Source: Chryseobacterium antibioticum
GTDB lineage: Bacteria; Bacteroidota; Bacteroidia; Flavobacteriales; Weeksellaceae
Reading direction: 5' to 3'
Length of the DNA stretch: 64,000 bases
NCBI RefSeq assembly: GCF_012927325.1
Contig: NZ_JABBGI010000009.1
Coordinates: 62,001-126,000 of the forward strand
The position numbers and the translations under genes were made by a program. A model generated the notes under the pieces. That model ran no database searches. It was not told where the DNA came from and worked only from the letters and a program-made list of their open reading frames with translations. Position 1 is the stretch's first letter; each line of letters begins with the position of its first letter. Below are positions 8,624 through 17,420 of this stretch, one piece after another.

Positions 8624-11600
8624 ATGCCAAATACCCAATCAACGCCAACGGGGCAGTCCGCTGGTGCTCCGGTTCTTTTATCTTCTGAAGACCGTGAAAA
8701 ACTTCTCAACGATTTCAACAAAACAAGCTGGGATTATCCAAAAGAAGAAACACTGGTTTCTCTTTTCAAAAAACAGGTTTCCCTTTTTCCTGACAATACA
8801 GCTGCGGTCTATCAGGACAGGCAGATCACCTATCAGGACCTTGATCAGAAAAGTACTCAACTTGCTAATGTGCTGACATCGAAAGGAGTTAAAGAAGGAA
8901 TGTACGTTCCTGTATGGCTTGATCGTTCATTAGAATGGCTTGTTGCTATTATTGCCATTCTAAAAACGGGAGCAGCCTACGTTCCTATTGATCCTACCTA
9001 TCCCGTAAAGCGGGTAGAATACATTATTATAGACACCTCTGCGGAAATCATTCTTACAGATAGCTACAGGGGAAATGTATTGGCAGAAACTAATAAAACA
9101 GAAATTATTGATCTGGAGAAGATGAAAAGTCTGTTGCATTTATCTGTTGAGCAGCCGGAAATTACCCTTCACCAGGATATGTTAGCCTATACGATTTATA
9201 CCTCGGGTTCTACAGGAAACCCCAAAGGAGTTATGGTTTCCCATCAAAGTATCCAGCATTTGGTAACCTGGCACAATCAGTATTTTCATGTTGATCATAC
9301 GTCACGCCTTACTCTGGTTGCTGGATTGGCATTTGATATCTCCGTTTGGGAAGTGTGGTCGGCACTTACTGCCGGGGCCGTGATTTTTATCGCTGATAAT
9401 GAAGAAAGGATGGAAACTTCAGAATTAGTCAATTATTACCGTAAAAACCGGATTACGCATGGGTTTGTTCCTACTGTTCTTGTCCCGGCTGTGGTTGCTG
9501 AAACCAGAAATTATACTGATCTTGAACTCAAATATCTTTTTACGGGTGGGGAAAAATTAAAACCCGTACTGACCAGCGAATTAACCTATGAATTGATTGA
9601 TTATTACGGTCCTACGGAATGTACGGTATATGCTACTTTCAGAAAGGTTAAAGAGGTGAACGGACAGTATATATCATCAATTGGAAAACCGGTTGCCAAT
9701 GCACAGGCCTACGTTTTAGGAGAAAATAAGGAATTACTGCCCGTTGGAGCTATTGGAGAACTGTACATCGGAGGAAGCATTCTTGCCAAAGGCTATCTTA
9801 ATAATGAAGACCTTACCGCATCAAAATTTATTGGTAGCCCATTCAGAGAAAACGAGAAACTGTACAGAACCGGGGACCTTGCCCGTTGGAAAGCAGACGG
9901 GGATATTGAATTTTTAGGAAGAATAGATAACCAGGTGAAGATTCGTGGATTTCGGGTGGAATTAGGAGAAATAGAAGGGATTCTTGCCCGATTGGAGGGG
10001 ATACAAGAGGCTGCCGTTATTACAAAAGATCATGCAGGAAGCAATAAATATATTGTCGCTTTTATAGTGCCGAAATCCGGAAAAAAAGTAGATGCCGCAT
10101 GGGTAAGACAACAGCTGAAGGAAGAATTACCGGGGTATATGATCCCTGCCCAGATCATCAGTATAGATAAAATACCATTAACCGGCAACGGAAAAACAGA
10201 CACCCATTTGCTAAAGACACTTGCCGATAAAGAAGCGAAAGAAACTATTTCTACGGAACCTCCTACCAATGAAACAGAGAGAATTATCGCAGACATCTGG
10301 GCGGAAGAATTAGAGCTTCCTGTGATTAATATTACAGATAACTTCTTTGATATTGGGGGGAATTCCCTTCTTGTAGCTATAGTTGCCACCGCGCTGAATT
10401 CCAGATTTGATACTAAAGTCTATATGCGGGATCTATATCAGTTTCCGGTACTTAAACAACTCGCCGATGAATTGATCATCAGAGCGAAAGAAACAGAAAC
10501 ACATAATACGATTCCAGAAGAAGATGTAGAGCCTTATGTTGCCCTTCAACAGGATGTCTATCTTGCTCCGGGAACAGTTTTTGCCGGCGGCTTCGATCCT
10601 AAACAATTGGAAAACCCCAGGACCCTGTTGTTGACTGGAGTGACCGGGTTTGTAGGAATTCATCTGCTTCAGGAACTTTTGGATACTACTGAGGCTGATA
10701 TTTACTGTCTGGTCCGGGCTCAGGATGAATTTCATGCGGTGGAGAAAATAGACGGATGTTTTAAACAGTACCATATTGCAAGGAAAGAAGAGCAGAAACC
10801 AAGGATCATTCCGGTAATAGGGGATTTGTCCCTTCCGTTATTGGGACTTTCTGAAGAACTTTTCAAAAGCCTTGCAGGGATGCTGGATCTTATTTATCAC
10901 TCCGGAAGTTCTGTAAATTTTATTGAACCCTATTCTTATATGAAAGCTCCCAATGTGGAAGGATTAAGAGAAATTATAAAGCTTGCCGGGGCCGAAAAAA
11001 CCAAATGCCTTGCGCTTCTGTCTACGATTTCTGTGTATAGCTGGGGACATGTATTTACAGGTAAAACAGTAATGATGGAAAATGATGATATCGCACAGAA
11101 CTTAATGTCTGTCAGTAAGGACATCGGATATGTTAGAAGTAAATGGGTTATGGAAGCCGTTGCTGATCTTGCTGCTAAAGAAGGTCTTCCCCTGATCACC
11201 TACCGTCTAGGCTATGCCATGTGTCATAGTGAGACGGGAGCCAGTGCTCCCTATCAGTGGTGGTCCGGTTTGGTTAAAAACTGTGTTGAATTTAAATCCT
11301 ATCCTTTATTAACAGAATTAAGGGAAGGGCTGATCACGGTAGATTATATGACTAAAGCCATGGCACATATCACAAAAAATAAAGAAGCGGTAGGGAAGAA
11401 GTTCAATCTCATCGCAAGACCGGAAACCAATCTTACTCTTGAAGATTTCTTTGGTTTATTGAAGAAATATTATCCGTTTGCCTTTGAAGGACTTCCCTAT
11501 AAAGAGTGGAGAAAACAATGGGAAGATGACAGAAAAAACCGGCTGTACCCGCTGACCAGCCTTTTTAAGGATAATATGCATGAAGGACTTTCCACCGTGG

Positions 11601-11737
11601 AACTGTATCAGAATACCTATGTTTGGGATTGCTCGAATGTTATTCAGTTTCTTGAAAACTCGGGGATTGAGGAACCTACATTTGATAAGCAGATGCTGGA
11701 TTCTTATTTGAAATATCTGGGAATTCCAATATCATAA
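8624..11737 (+). CDS. Stand-alone NRPS-like enzyme: adenylation, carrier, thioester reductase
   Basis: A 1037-residue A-T-R enzyme without a condensation domain. The adenylation domain (~40-540) has A3 motif YTSGSTGNPKG at 192-202, FDISVWE, YYGPTECT, YRTGDLARW, RGFRVELGEIE and the A10 lysine in LTGNGKTD. The carrier domain (~555-630) has DIGGNSLL with phosphopantetheine Ser581. The reductase (~665-1037) has the NAD(P) motif LLLTGVTGFVG at 668-678 and an SDR-type YVRSK (Tyr836). The enzyme should activate a carboxylic or amino acid, load it on the carrier and release it by NAD(P)H reduction as an aldehyde or alcohol. Aligning by eye to GrsA gives specificity residues D-I-W-F-F-G-Y-V-Y-K. The Asp at position 235 favours an alpha-amino acid; the rest matches no substrate I know. 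No phosphopantetheinyl transferase or export gene is adjacent. Confidence 0.88.
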   Translation: MPNTQSTPTGQSAGAPVLLSSEDREKLLNDFNKTSWDYPKEETLVSLFKKQVSLFPDNTAAVYQDRQITYQDLDQKSTQLANVLTSKGVKEGMYVPVWLDRSLEWLVAIIAILKTGAAYVPIDPTYPVKRVEYIIIDTSAEIILTDSYRGNVLAETNKTEIIDLEKMKSLLHLSVEQPEITLHQDMLAYTIYTSGSTGNPKGVMVSHQSIQHLVTWHNQYFHVDHTSRLTLVAGLAFDISVWEVWSALTAGAVIFIADNEERMETSELVNYYRKNRITHGFVPTVLVPAVVAETRNYTDLELKYLFTGGEKLKPVLTSELTYELIDYYGPTECTVYATFRKVKEVNGQYISSIGKPVANAQAYVLGENKELLPVGAIGELYIGGSILAKGYLNNEDLTASKFIGSPFRENEKLYRTGDLARWKADGDIEFLGRIDNQVKIRGFRVELGEIEGILARLEGIQEAAVITKDHAGSNKYIVAFIVPKSGKKVDAAWVRQQLKEELPGYMIPAQIISIDKIPLTGNGKTDTHLLKTLADKEAKETISTEPPTNETERIIADIWAEELELPVINITDNFFDIGGNSLLVAIVATALNSRFDTKVYMRDLYQFPVLKQLADELIIRAKETETHNTIPEEDVEPYVALQQDVYLAPGTVFAGGFDPKQLENPRTLLLTGVTGFVGIHLLQELLDTTEADIYCLVRAQDEFHAVEKIDGCFKQYHIARKEEQKPRIIPVIGDLSLPLLGLSEELFKSLAGMLDLIYHSGSSVNFIEPYSYMKAPNVEGLREIIKLAGAEKTKCLALLSTISVYSWGHVFTGKTVMMENDDIAQNLMSVSKDIGYVRSKWVMEAVADLAAKEGLPLITYRLGYAMCHSETGASAPYQWWSGLVKNCVEFKSYPLLTELREGLITVDYMTKAMAHITKNKEAVGKKFNLIARPETNLTLEDFFGLLKKYYPFAFEGLPYKEWRKQWEDDRKNRLYPLTSLFKDNMHEGLSTVELYQNTYVWDCSNVIQFLENSGIEEPTFDKQMLDSYLKYLGIPIS

Positions 11738-11762
11738 TTTCAATTTCAATTATTGAATATAG

Positions 11763-11796
11763 GGCCGGAAAAGAAAGGTTTTCGGCCTTTTTATTC
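11763..11796 (+). terminator. Terminator after the NRPS-like gene
   Basis: Imperfect inverted repeat ggccggaaaa / ttttcggcc (one bulged base) starting 25 bases after the stop, followed by tttttattctttt. Confidence 0.75.
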
Positions 11797-11906
11797 TTTT
11801 AATAAAATAACACGTCGAGTTCTGTCGCTGTGCCGGACGATATTTGCTTCAGGACGAAAAGTGAATAAGATCTTCGTTTTGAAATTAACCAACAAAAAAT
11901 ATTTTT

Positions 11907-13928
11907 ATGAGTTTTCAATGTATTGTAAAAAACACGATGGCAGAGATGAGAAATCTGTCAACAGCAGAAATCGCTGATCTACAAAACGGCATTTATAAAG
12001 GAGTTTGCCTTTTAGGATATTATGAGAAAAGAGATACTCCAAGTCCCATTATTTATCATTTGTCTGCTACACCAGGCACGGATGATGGAGGAAGCATTAT
12101 TGAAACAGGAGGCATCAAGCTGGAACATAATTTTGCTCACGATCTGGATGTCAGATACTTTGGGGTGAAAGGAAATGGAACGTACAATGATACGTCGTTT
12201 GTTTTGCCTTATTTTAATTACGTTAATGTCAATAATCTGTTTTGGGTTATTCCGGGCGGGTTTAAAGTTGTTGTAAAACAGCCCTTTGAGATTAAAACCA
12301 GCGGAAGATGTGACGGGAAATTTATTCTTACAAATGTGAATGGGGATGTAGCTATAACGATTGCCCGTCGTTTCGCTGGTGAAGCTATTAATACTGCCAA
12401 TTGGTATCAAGAAATGTTAAGAGGTACTTTAGATGTAGGCTTTATTAACGAAGGTTTCGCAAATCTACATTTTTATTCTACAGAGATCTTAATTGAGCGT
12501 GATGGTGTTCCCGGTGATCCCTATACGAAAAGAGAATTTGTAAGAAGTAACGGTGGAAAATTGACTACCCCTTTAGTTTGTACTTATAAGGATAAAACGA
12601 AACTTACAGTTACTAAATATATCTTAGAAGATTCTATTACCATTGACAACTTGAATATTGAAACAGCTGGAAATCTAAATACGAATAGATATTTGTTAGT
12701 AAGTAGAGATAATGTAACACTTAATTATCCCCAGGTTATTAATAAGATCAGTAAGGCGGGGGATCCAAATAATGTAGGTGTAGGTGGAACGGCTTTGGAA
12801 ATAAATACATGTGCTGATATTATAGTAAATTGTCCTTTTGTTAAAGGGTTTAAGAGAGATGGTGTAGGCTATGGTATCGCAAACTATGAATCAATAGGCG
12901 TTGTCATTAATGATGGGAATGTAATAGAATGCAGGCATGGATATACCGGCAGAAACAGTGTGGATGTAACCATCAACAGAGGCGTTTGGGAAGAAGGCAT
13001 AGATGACCATTGGACGGATCGTTTTACGGCAAATGAACCGATATTAAAAACAGGATTAGAGCTTGCAGCATTTCAATTTGCTGGGAATGATATCACGCTC
13101 AATTCACCGAGAGTAGACGGTAAGGCGAGACTTTTTTTTGGTATCAGGGCGGATACCCCTAGTTTAGGTGGGATAGTGAATATAAATAATCCAATATTTA
13201 ATACATATTCGGTAAAGGATATTTATATGTTTGCTCTTACCTCCCCGGGTGGCATAGTTACACCACCTGCATTTACCACTAGGCCAATTTTTCCCGAAAG
13301 AGTAAATATTATAAGTCCAATAATTAATACGGATGCTACTGAAATTTATTGTTATAATTTAGGAGCAATTAATACAGAATATACCAATGTTAAACATTTG
13401 AAGATAACAGATACTATACTGACAGCAAAACCTGAATCCTCATATATTGCTGCACTTATTATAAAAGATAGTGTAAATCAAAAAGATTATAATACTACAG
13501 TAGAAATTGAAGGTAGATTGACAACTAATGTAACCAATACCATAAGTGCATATGTACATTCAAGGAACAATAATGATTATAATAATAGAGCAGATATATT
13601 TTTAACAAATTGTTTTGGATATAAGAAGTTTCGCTTTAGTGGAATGAGTGTGAAAAATGTTATTGTAGAGAGTGGAGAGATGAATAATTTTGAAAATGAT
13701 AATTCGACCGCGGAATTAAATATCAGCAATATCCAGTTTAAAAACGTAGAATGGAAAGGTGGAAGCATTGACAAACTGAGCCATGCTCTATTTCAAAACT
13801 GTGTTTTTACAGGGAATTATGTATTTCCTTCGGCTAACAGTGTGTCTTTGGTTAATAATGTAAAATATGCTGGTATTTCAGGACTGCCAGTCAATATTGT
13901 CAACAGTATGAATCCTCCGTTTGCATAA
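11907..13928 (+). CDS. Tailspike-like right-handed beta-helix protein
   Basis: A 673-residue protein without a signal peptide. The N-terminal ~95 residues (LSTAEIADLQNGIYKGVCLLGYYEK, then LDVRYFGVKGNGTYNDTS) match the head-plus-beta-helix entry seen in phage tailspikes and pectate-lyase-like proteins; the VRYFGxKGNG...D motif is typical. The rest is a long series of short beta-strand repeats rich in Asn, Ile, Val and Thr (VTLNYPQVIN, DITLNSPRVDG, VNIISPIINT), as expected for parallel beta-helix coils. Start: ATG 11907 is the longest; ATG 11937 (MAEMRNLS) follows an A-rich leader, matches the usual beginning of such proteins and may be the real one. No phage structural genes are nearby. It may bind or cleave a polysaccharide, but catalytic residues cannot be assigned. 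Confidence 0.65.
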   Translation: MSFQCIVKNTMAEMRNLSTAEIADLQNGIYKGVCLLGYYEKRDTPSPIIYHLSATPGTDDGGSIIETGGIKLEHNFAHDLDVRYFGVKGNGTYNDTSFVLPYFNYVNVNNLFWVIPGGFKVVVKQPFEIKTSGRCDGKFILTNVNGDVAITIARRFAGEAINTANWYQEMLRGTLDVGFINEGFANLHFYSTEILIERDGVPGDPYTKREFVRSNGGKLTTPLVCTYKDKTKLTVTKYILEDSITIDNLNIETAGNLNTNRYLLVSRDNVTLNYPQVINKISKAGDPNNVGVGGTALEINTCADIIVNCPFVKGFKRDGVGYGIANYESIGVVINDGNVIECRHGYTGRNSVDVTINRGVWEEGIDDHWTDRFTANEPILKTGLELAAFQFAGNDITLNSPRVDGKARLFFGIRADTPSLGGIVNINNPIFNTYSVKDIYMFALTSPGGIVTPPAFTTRPIFPERVNIISPIINTDATEIYCYNLGAINTEYTNVKHLKITDTILTAKPESSYIAALIIKDSVNQKDYNTTVEIEGRLTTNVTNTISAYVHSRNNNDYNNRADIFLTNCFGYKKFRFSGMSVKNVIVESGEMNNFENDNSTAELNISNIQFKNVEWKGGSIDKLSHALFQNCVFTGNYVFPSANSVSLVNNVKYAGISGLPVNIVNSMNPPFA

Positions 13929-13962
13929 AAAAATTATCAAACTGTATAATTCAAAATAAATC

Positions 13963-13995
13963 AAAGAGTTCAGGAAATCCTGAGCTCTTTTTATA
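13963..13995 (+). terminator. Terminator after the beta-helix protein
   Basis: Inverted repeat aaagagttcagg / cctgagctcttt around loop aaat (one mismatched pair), followed by a short T run. It lies 35 bases after the stop. Confidence 0.75.
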
Positions 13996-14090
13996 CTCCT
14001 TTCTTCCCCTCCAGAATCATTTCACCATTTTGTTTTATAACGGCTGTGAAGTCTATGGGTTTCATGATGAAATATTTATAGTCCAAAAAT

Positions 14091-14121
14091 AAAAAAACCG
14101 TGAACCTAAATTCACGGTTTT
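14091..14121 (-). terminator. Terminator of the S46 peptidase gene
   Basis: Stem aaaaccgtgaa / ttcacggtttt (14094-14104 and 14111-14121) with loop cctaaa, just downstream of the minus-strand stop. On the minus strand a T run follows, and A/T tracts on both sides could make it bidirectional. Confidence 0.75.
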
Positions 14122-14141
14122 AAAAAATAGATCAGAAAAGA

Positions 14142-16352
14142 TTATTTTTTGCTTTTTGTTTTCTTAGGCAGTTGAGTTGTTCCTGAATTTTTAGTCTTTG
14201 TATCAGGAGGTGTGTTTTCTCCTCTTACAAGCTTTAATTCGTCGATCAGTCTTCTTGCTCCGGCATATTTGTCAATAGTCCAAAGAACGAAACGTACATC
14301 TACGTTGATCGTTTTCTGCCAGTCCTGTTCAAATACGATATCACCACTTAATGCTTCGCTGTTTCCATCGAACGCAATACCGATAAGGTTTCCGTCTCCG
14401 TCAATTACCGGAGAGCCAGAGTTACCACCCGTAATATCATTGTTAGAAAGGAAGTTAACAGGCATATATCCTGCAGCATCAGCATACTGTCCGAAATCTT
14501 TAAGGTTATAAAGGTCGATCACTCTCTGTGGAAGATCGAATTCTTCGTCACCTTTCTTGTATTTTCCTACAAGACCTGTCATGTCAGTATAATAGTTATC
14601 AGTAACACCGAAGTAGTTTCTGTCATTTCTAACCGGAAGTTTATCTACAGTTCCGTATGTTAATCTCATGGTAGAGTTAGCATCCGGATAGAATTTCTTC
14701 TCAGGCATAGCTTTCATTAATCCAGCTAAGAATAAACGGTTGTTTTTGTTGAAGTTGTCATCCACTTTCGCATATTTCTCCATGCTCATTTTTTGGTCTG
14801 CAACGATTCCGTTGGCAATTTTCCAAAGTGGGTCAGCATCTAGCTTCAATGCATCCGGGTTCAGTAAGAAATTCGTAGCAGAAGTCTTATTCGCGAAAAT
14901 TGAAGAATAAGCTACGTTTGAAAGCGTTTTAGAATCTAATCCTAAAATAGTAGCAGAAGCCACTTCCTTATTAGTTACCCTCGTCTGGTAAAGACCAGTC
15001 ATAGAAGCAAGCATTTCACCTTCCAGAGATGGATTGAAGTTTTCATAAGCAGCTTTAAGAGCAGCTTCAGTTTTAGCCTTCATGGCTAATCTTCCTTGCA
15101 TGTCCTGAGCAGAATAAGCTTTCAGCACAGATCCTACCTGTAAAGCAAGGGTAATATACTTTGCATTTCTTGAGAACTGTGAAGCATAATTTCTTTCAAC
15201 ATTTCTCTCAGAAACCTGCTTGTAATAAGCTTCAATATCTTCTAAAATACCGTCATAAGCTGTGTTACCTGGCATTGCAGACCATTTTCTGTAGGTATCT
15301 TCAATTTTTTGTTTGTCAGAGATCGTTCCGTTTTTGTCTACAGCATCGATAGTTCCCTGTCTGTTTTTCCAGTAGTTGGCTACAGAAGCATATTGAGACG
15401 CATAGTTAAGCTGAGTCGCTTTGTCTTTGTTCATATACTTTTTCATAACATCCATAGCCAGTTTTGAAGCTTCTACCCAGGCCGGATAGTCTTTGTTCAC
15501 CATCTGCTGGATACCGTAAGAAGTAAGGTAACGGTTGGTTCTACCAGGATATCCTAAGATCATAGAGAAATCTCCAGGTTTGATTCCTTTAAGAGAAACC
15601 GGAAGGAAGTGCTTAGGTTTCAATGGAACATTGCTTGGAGCAAATTCTGCAGGGTTTCCTGCTGCATCTCCATATACTCTGAATACGGTGAAGTCGGCAG
15701 TATGTCTTGGCCATTCCCAGTTGTCTGTATCACCTCCGAATTTACCTAATGATGAAGGGGGTGCCCCTACCAATCTGATGTCTTTGTAATCTTGGTATAC
15801 GAAATAGTAAAATTCATTTCCGTTAAAGAAATCTTTTACCACTACCGTATATTTTCCGTTTTCAGAGTTTTCAGTCTGGATTGCTTTAGTTTCAGCATCA
15901 ATAACTGCTTTTCTCTCTGCTCCGGTCATATTGTTGTTTAGCTTAGAATTGATTCTCTGCGAAGCATCATCCATTCTAACCAAAAATCTTACATAAAGAT
16001 CTTTTGCATTAAATTCATCCTTCTGCTTCATAGCCCAGAATCCGTTCTTCAGATAATCTTTTTCCGGAGTAGAAGCGGCAGCAACAGCACCGTAACCGCA
16101 GTGGTGGTTCGTGAAAATAAGTCCTTTGTCAGAAACAATTTCCCCGGTACAGAAACCTCCGAAGCTTACGATAGCATCTTTTAAGCTTGAATTGTTGACC
16201 GAATAAATTTCTTCAGGTGTCAAATGCAGTCCTTCTTTTTGCATGTCGACCCCGTTAAGTCTTTTGATGAGCATTAACAGCCACATCCCCTCATCCGCCC
16301 TCATCTGAGCAAAGCCCAATAAGAAAGTGAACAGTAGAAATAGTCTTTTCAT
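14142..16352 (-). CDS. S46 family dipeptidyl-peptidase, DPP7-type
   Basis: A 736-residue exported serine peptidase. The signal peptide covers ~1-19 (MKRLFLLFTFLLGFAQMRA). Catalytic motifs by comparison with characterised S46 enzymes: TNHHCGYG with His84, PRHTADF with Asp220, and GGNSGSPV with Ser645. Family members remove dipeptides from peptide N-termini in the periplasm, and the GGDTDNWEWPRH segment is diagnostic. Specificity: the residue 18 positions after the Ser is Gly663 (FDGN). DPP7-type enzymes that accept hydrophobic P1 residues have Gly here, while acidic-specific DPP11 has Arg. The C-terminal tail is a Lys/Thr-rich extension. It is monocistronic, divergent from the META lipoprotein with an 86-base shared upstream region. 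Such enzymes supply dipeptides to amino-acid-fermenting or proteolytic Bacteroidota. Confidence 0.93.
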   Translation of the reverse strand: MKRLFLLFTFLLGFAQMRADEGMWLLMLIKRLNGVDMQKEGLHLTPEEIYSVNNSSLKDAIVSFGGFCTGEIVSDKGLIFTNHHCGYGAVAAASTPEKDYLKNGFWAMKQKDEFNAKDLYVRFLVRMDDASQRINSKLNNNMTGAERKAVIDAETKAIQTENSENGKYTVVVKDFFNGNEFYYFVYQDYKDIRLVGAPPSSLGKFGGDTDNWEWPRHTADFTVFRVYGDAAGNPAEFAPSNVPLKPKHFLPVSLKGIKPGDFSMILGYPGRTNRYLTSYGIQQMVNKDYPAWVEASKLAMDVMKKYMNKDKATQLNYASQYASVANYWKNRQGTIDAVDKNGTISDKQKIEDTYRKWSAMPGNTAYDGILEDIEAYYKQVSERNVERNYASQFSRNAKYITLALQVGSVLKAYSAQDMQGRLAMKAKTEAALKAAYENFNPSLEGEMLASMTGLYQTRVTNKEVASATILGLDSKTLSNVAYSSIFANKTSATNFLLNPDALKLDADPLWKIANGIVADQKMSMEKYAKVDDNFNKNNRLFLAGLMKAMPEKKFYPDANSTMRLTYGTVDKLPVRNDRNYFGVTDNYYTDMTGLVGKYKKGDEEFDLPQRVIDLYNLKDFGQYADAAGYMPVNFLSNNDITGGNSGSPVIDGDGNLIGIAFDGNSEALSGDIVFEQDWQKTINVDVRFVLWTIDKYAGARRLIDELKLVRGENTPPDTKTKNSGTTQLPKKTKSKK

Positions 16353-16438
16353 TTTATAAAATAATTTTTGTGTCGCTAATTTACTAATTTTTACGATATT
16401 CTGTCCCGGAATGGTATGAAAATGGAAGGATAATCCTT

Positions 16439-16873
16439 ATGAAAAGAATACTCACATCATTTTTTGCTGTTTTGCTATTAGGAGCAGTTGTCAGCTGCTC
16501 TTCAGTTCCGGAAAAAAATCCGAACCTCCAAAGACAGTGGATGCTCATTTCCTTTGGGAATTTCTCCAAACAAGAACTGATTAAAAATAAAGCAGAGGTC
16601 AATCTGACAGGTGCAATGGAGAAAGGAAGAATAAAAGGTGGAGCCAGTATGGGATGCAATAATATCTTCTTTACTTCTGAATTTAAAAGCGGGGGAAAAG
16701 TGAAAATATCCGGAGTAGGAAGTACATTGAAAGCTTGCCAGAATATGGAACTGGAAACCGCTTTCAGTCAAAAATTTGATAAAATGACCAACTATTCCAT
16801 CGAAGGGCATTTCCTTACTTTATCTGATGATAATGGGAATTCTATGAAATTTGTTGCAGCAGACTGGGATTAG
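16439..16873 (+). CDS. META domain lipoprotein (HslJ-like)
   Basis: A 144-residue lipoprotein: hydrophobic leader and lipobox VVSC with Cys20. The mature part is a single META domain: NLQRQWMLISFG, then GRIKGGASMGCNNIFFTSEF with the family's G-x-x-x-G-C-N-x-x-x core, KACQNMELETAF, and a closing LTLSDDNGNSMKF. E. coli HslJ has this fold and is linked to heat and novobiocin resistance; the biochemical role is unknown. It is transcribed divergently from the S46 peptidase and is followed by a bidirectional terminator. Confidence 0.85.
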   Translation: MKRILTSFFAVLLLGAVVSCSSVPEKNPNLQRQWMLISFGNFSKQELIKNKAEVNLTGAMEKGRIKGGASMGCNNIFFTSEFKSGGKVKISGVGSTLKACQNMELETAFSQKFDKMTNYSIEGHFLTLSDDNGNSMKFVAADWD

Positions 16874-16944
16874 GTCCTTTTAATAGACTTGAAATAAAAC
16901 CTATAGAGCTTACAATTGTTAAGCAATCCTATTTAAAAATACAA

Positions 16945-16972
16945 AAAGTCCGCGTTGAGCGGACTTTCTTTT
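16945..16972. terminator. Bidirectional terminator between convergent genes
   Basis: Perfect 9-bp stem aaagtccgc / gcggacttt (16945-16953 and 16959-16967) with loop gttga. T-rich tail on the plus strand and A-rich flank on the other side. It serves the META lipoprotein (plus) and the exported repeat protein (minus). Confidence 0.8.
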
Positions 16973-16988
16973 GAAATCTGTTTGGTTA

Positions 16989-17414
16989 TCAGTTTTTTGG
17001 AATCGTTTTCTTTATTTCTTCTAAGGTCGCTGTATTGGGCAGACCTACGACGTTGTTATTTGTGTTCCTAGAATTCGTTGTAGTAGATCGGGAAGCCTGT
17101 CTGTTGGGAATAGAGGCCTTTATTTCCTCGATACTTGCCGTATTGGGCAGCAATTTTCCTGAATTATTAGTTGAACTGGAAGCCGGAGTTTTGGTGTCCT
17201 GTTTTTTCACCTCAAGACCTTGATCTGAAGCCAAAGCAGTTGCCGTCTGTTTCCGGGGAGCATTTTCCTGAGCCGCTTTTGTCGCCTGAGCTTCATGTTC
17301 TCTGAGTTGTTTTACAACTTGTGCCTGATCCTCAGGTTCCTGAGCTTTTTTATTTTCCTGAGCATAAATACTAATGCTTAATGCTAAAAATGCAATGATA
17401 TATAGTGATTTCAT
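16989..17414 (-). CDS. Small exported protein with duplicated LPNTA-EEIK motif
   Basis: A 141-residue protein with a signal peptide (~1-18, ending IYAQ) and an otherwise low-complexity mature part rich in Gln, Ala, Lys, Thr and Asn. Two copies of a ~17-residue unit stand out near the C-terminus: LPNTASIEEIKASIPNR and LPNTATLEEIKKTIPKN, separated by a Ser/Thr/Asn-rich linker. I do not recognise a family. It starts 6 bases after the stop of the large repeat protein, so it belongs to the same operon. It could bind a partner through the duplicated motif, but this is a guess. Confidence 0.6.
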   Translation of the reverse strand: MKSLYIIAFLALSISIYAQENKKAQEPEDQAQVVKQLREHEAQATKAAQENAPRKQTATALASDQGLEVKKQDTKTPASSSTNNSGKLLPNTASIEEIKASIPNRQASRSTTTNSRNTNNNVVGLPNTATLEEIKKTIPKN

Positions 17415-17420
17415 GATAGT

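Noticed and set aside
11753..11977. 74-codon frame before the beta-helix gene
   Set aside because: It contains the terminator hairpin and runs into the next gene in another frame.
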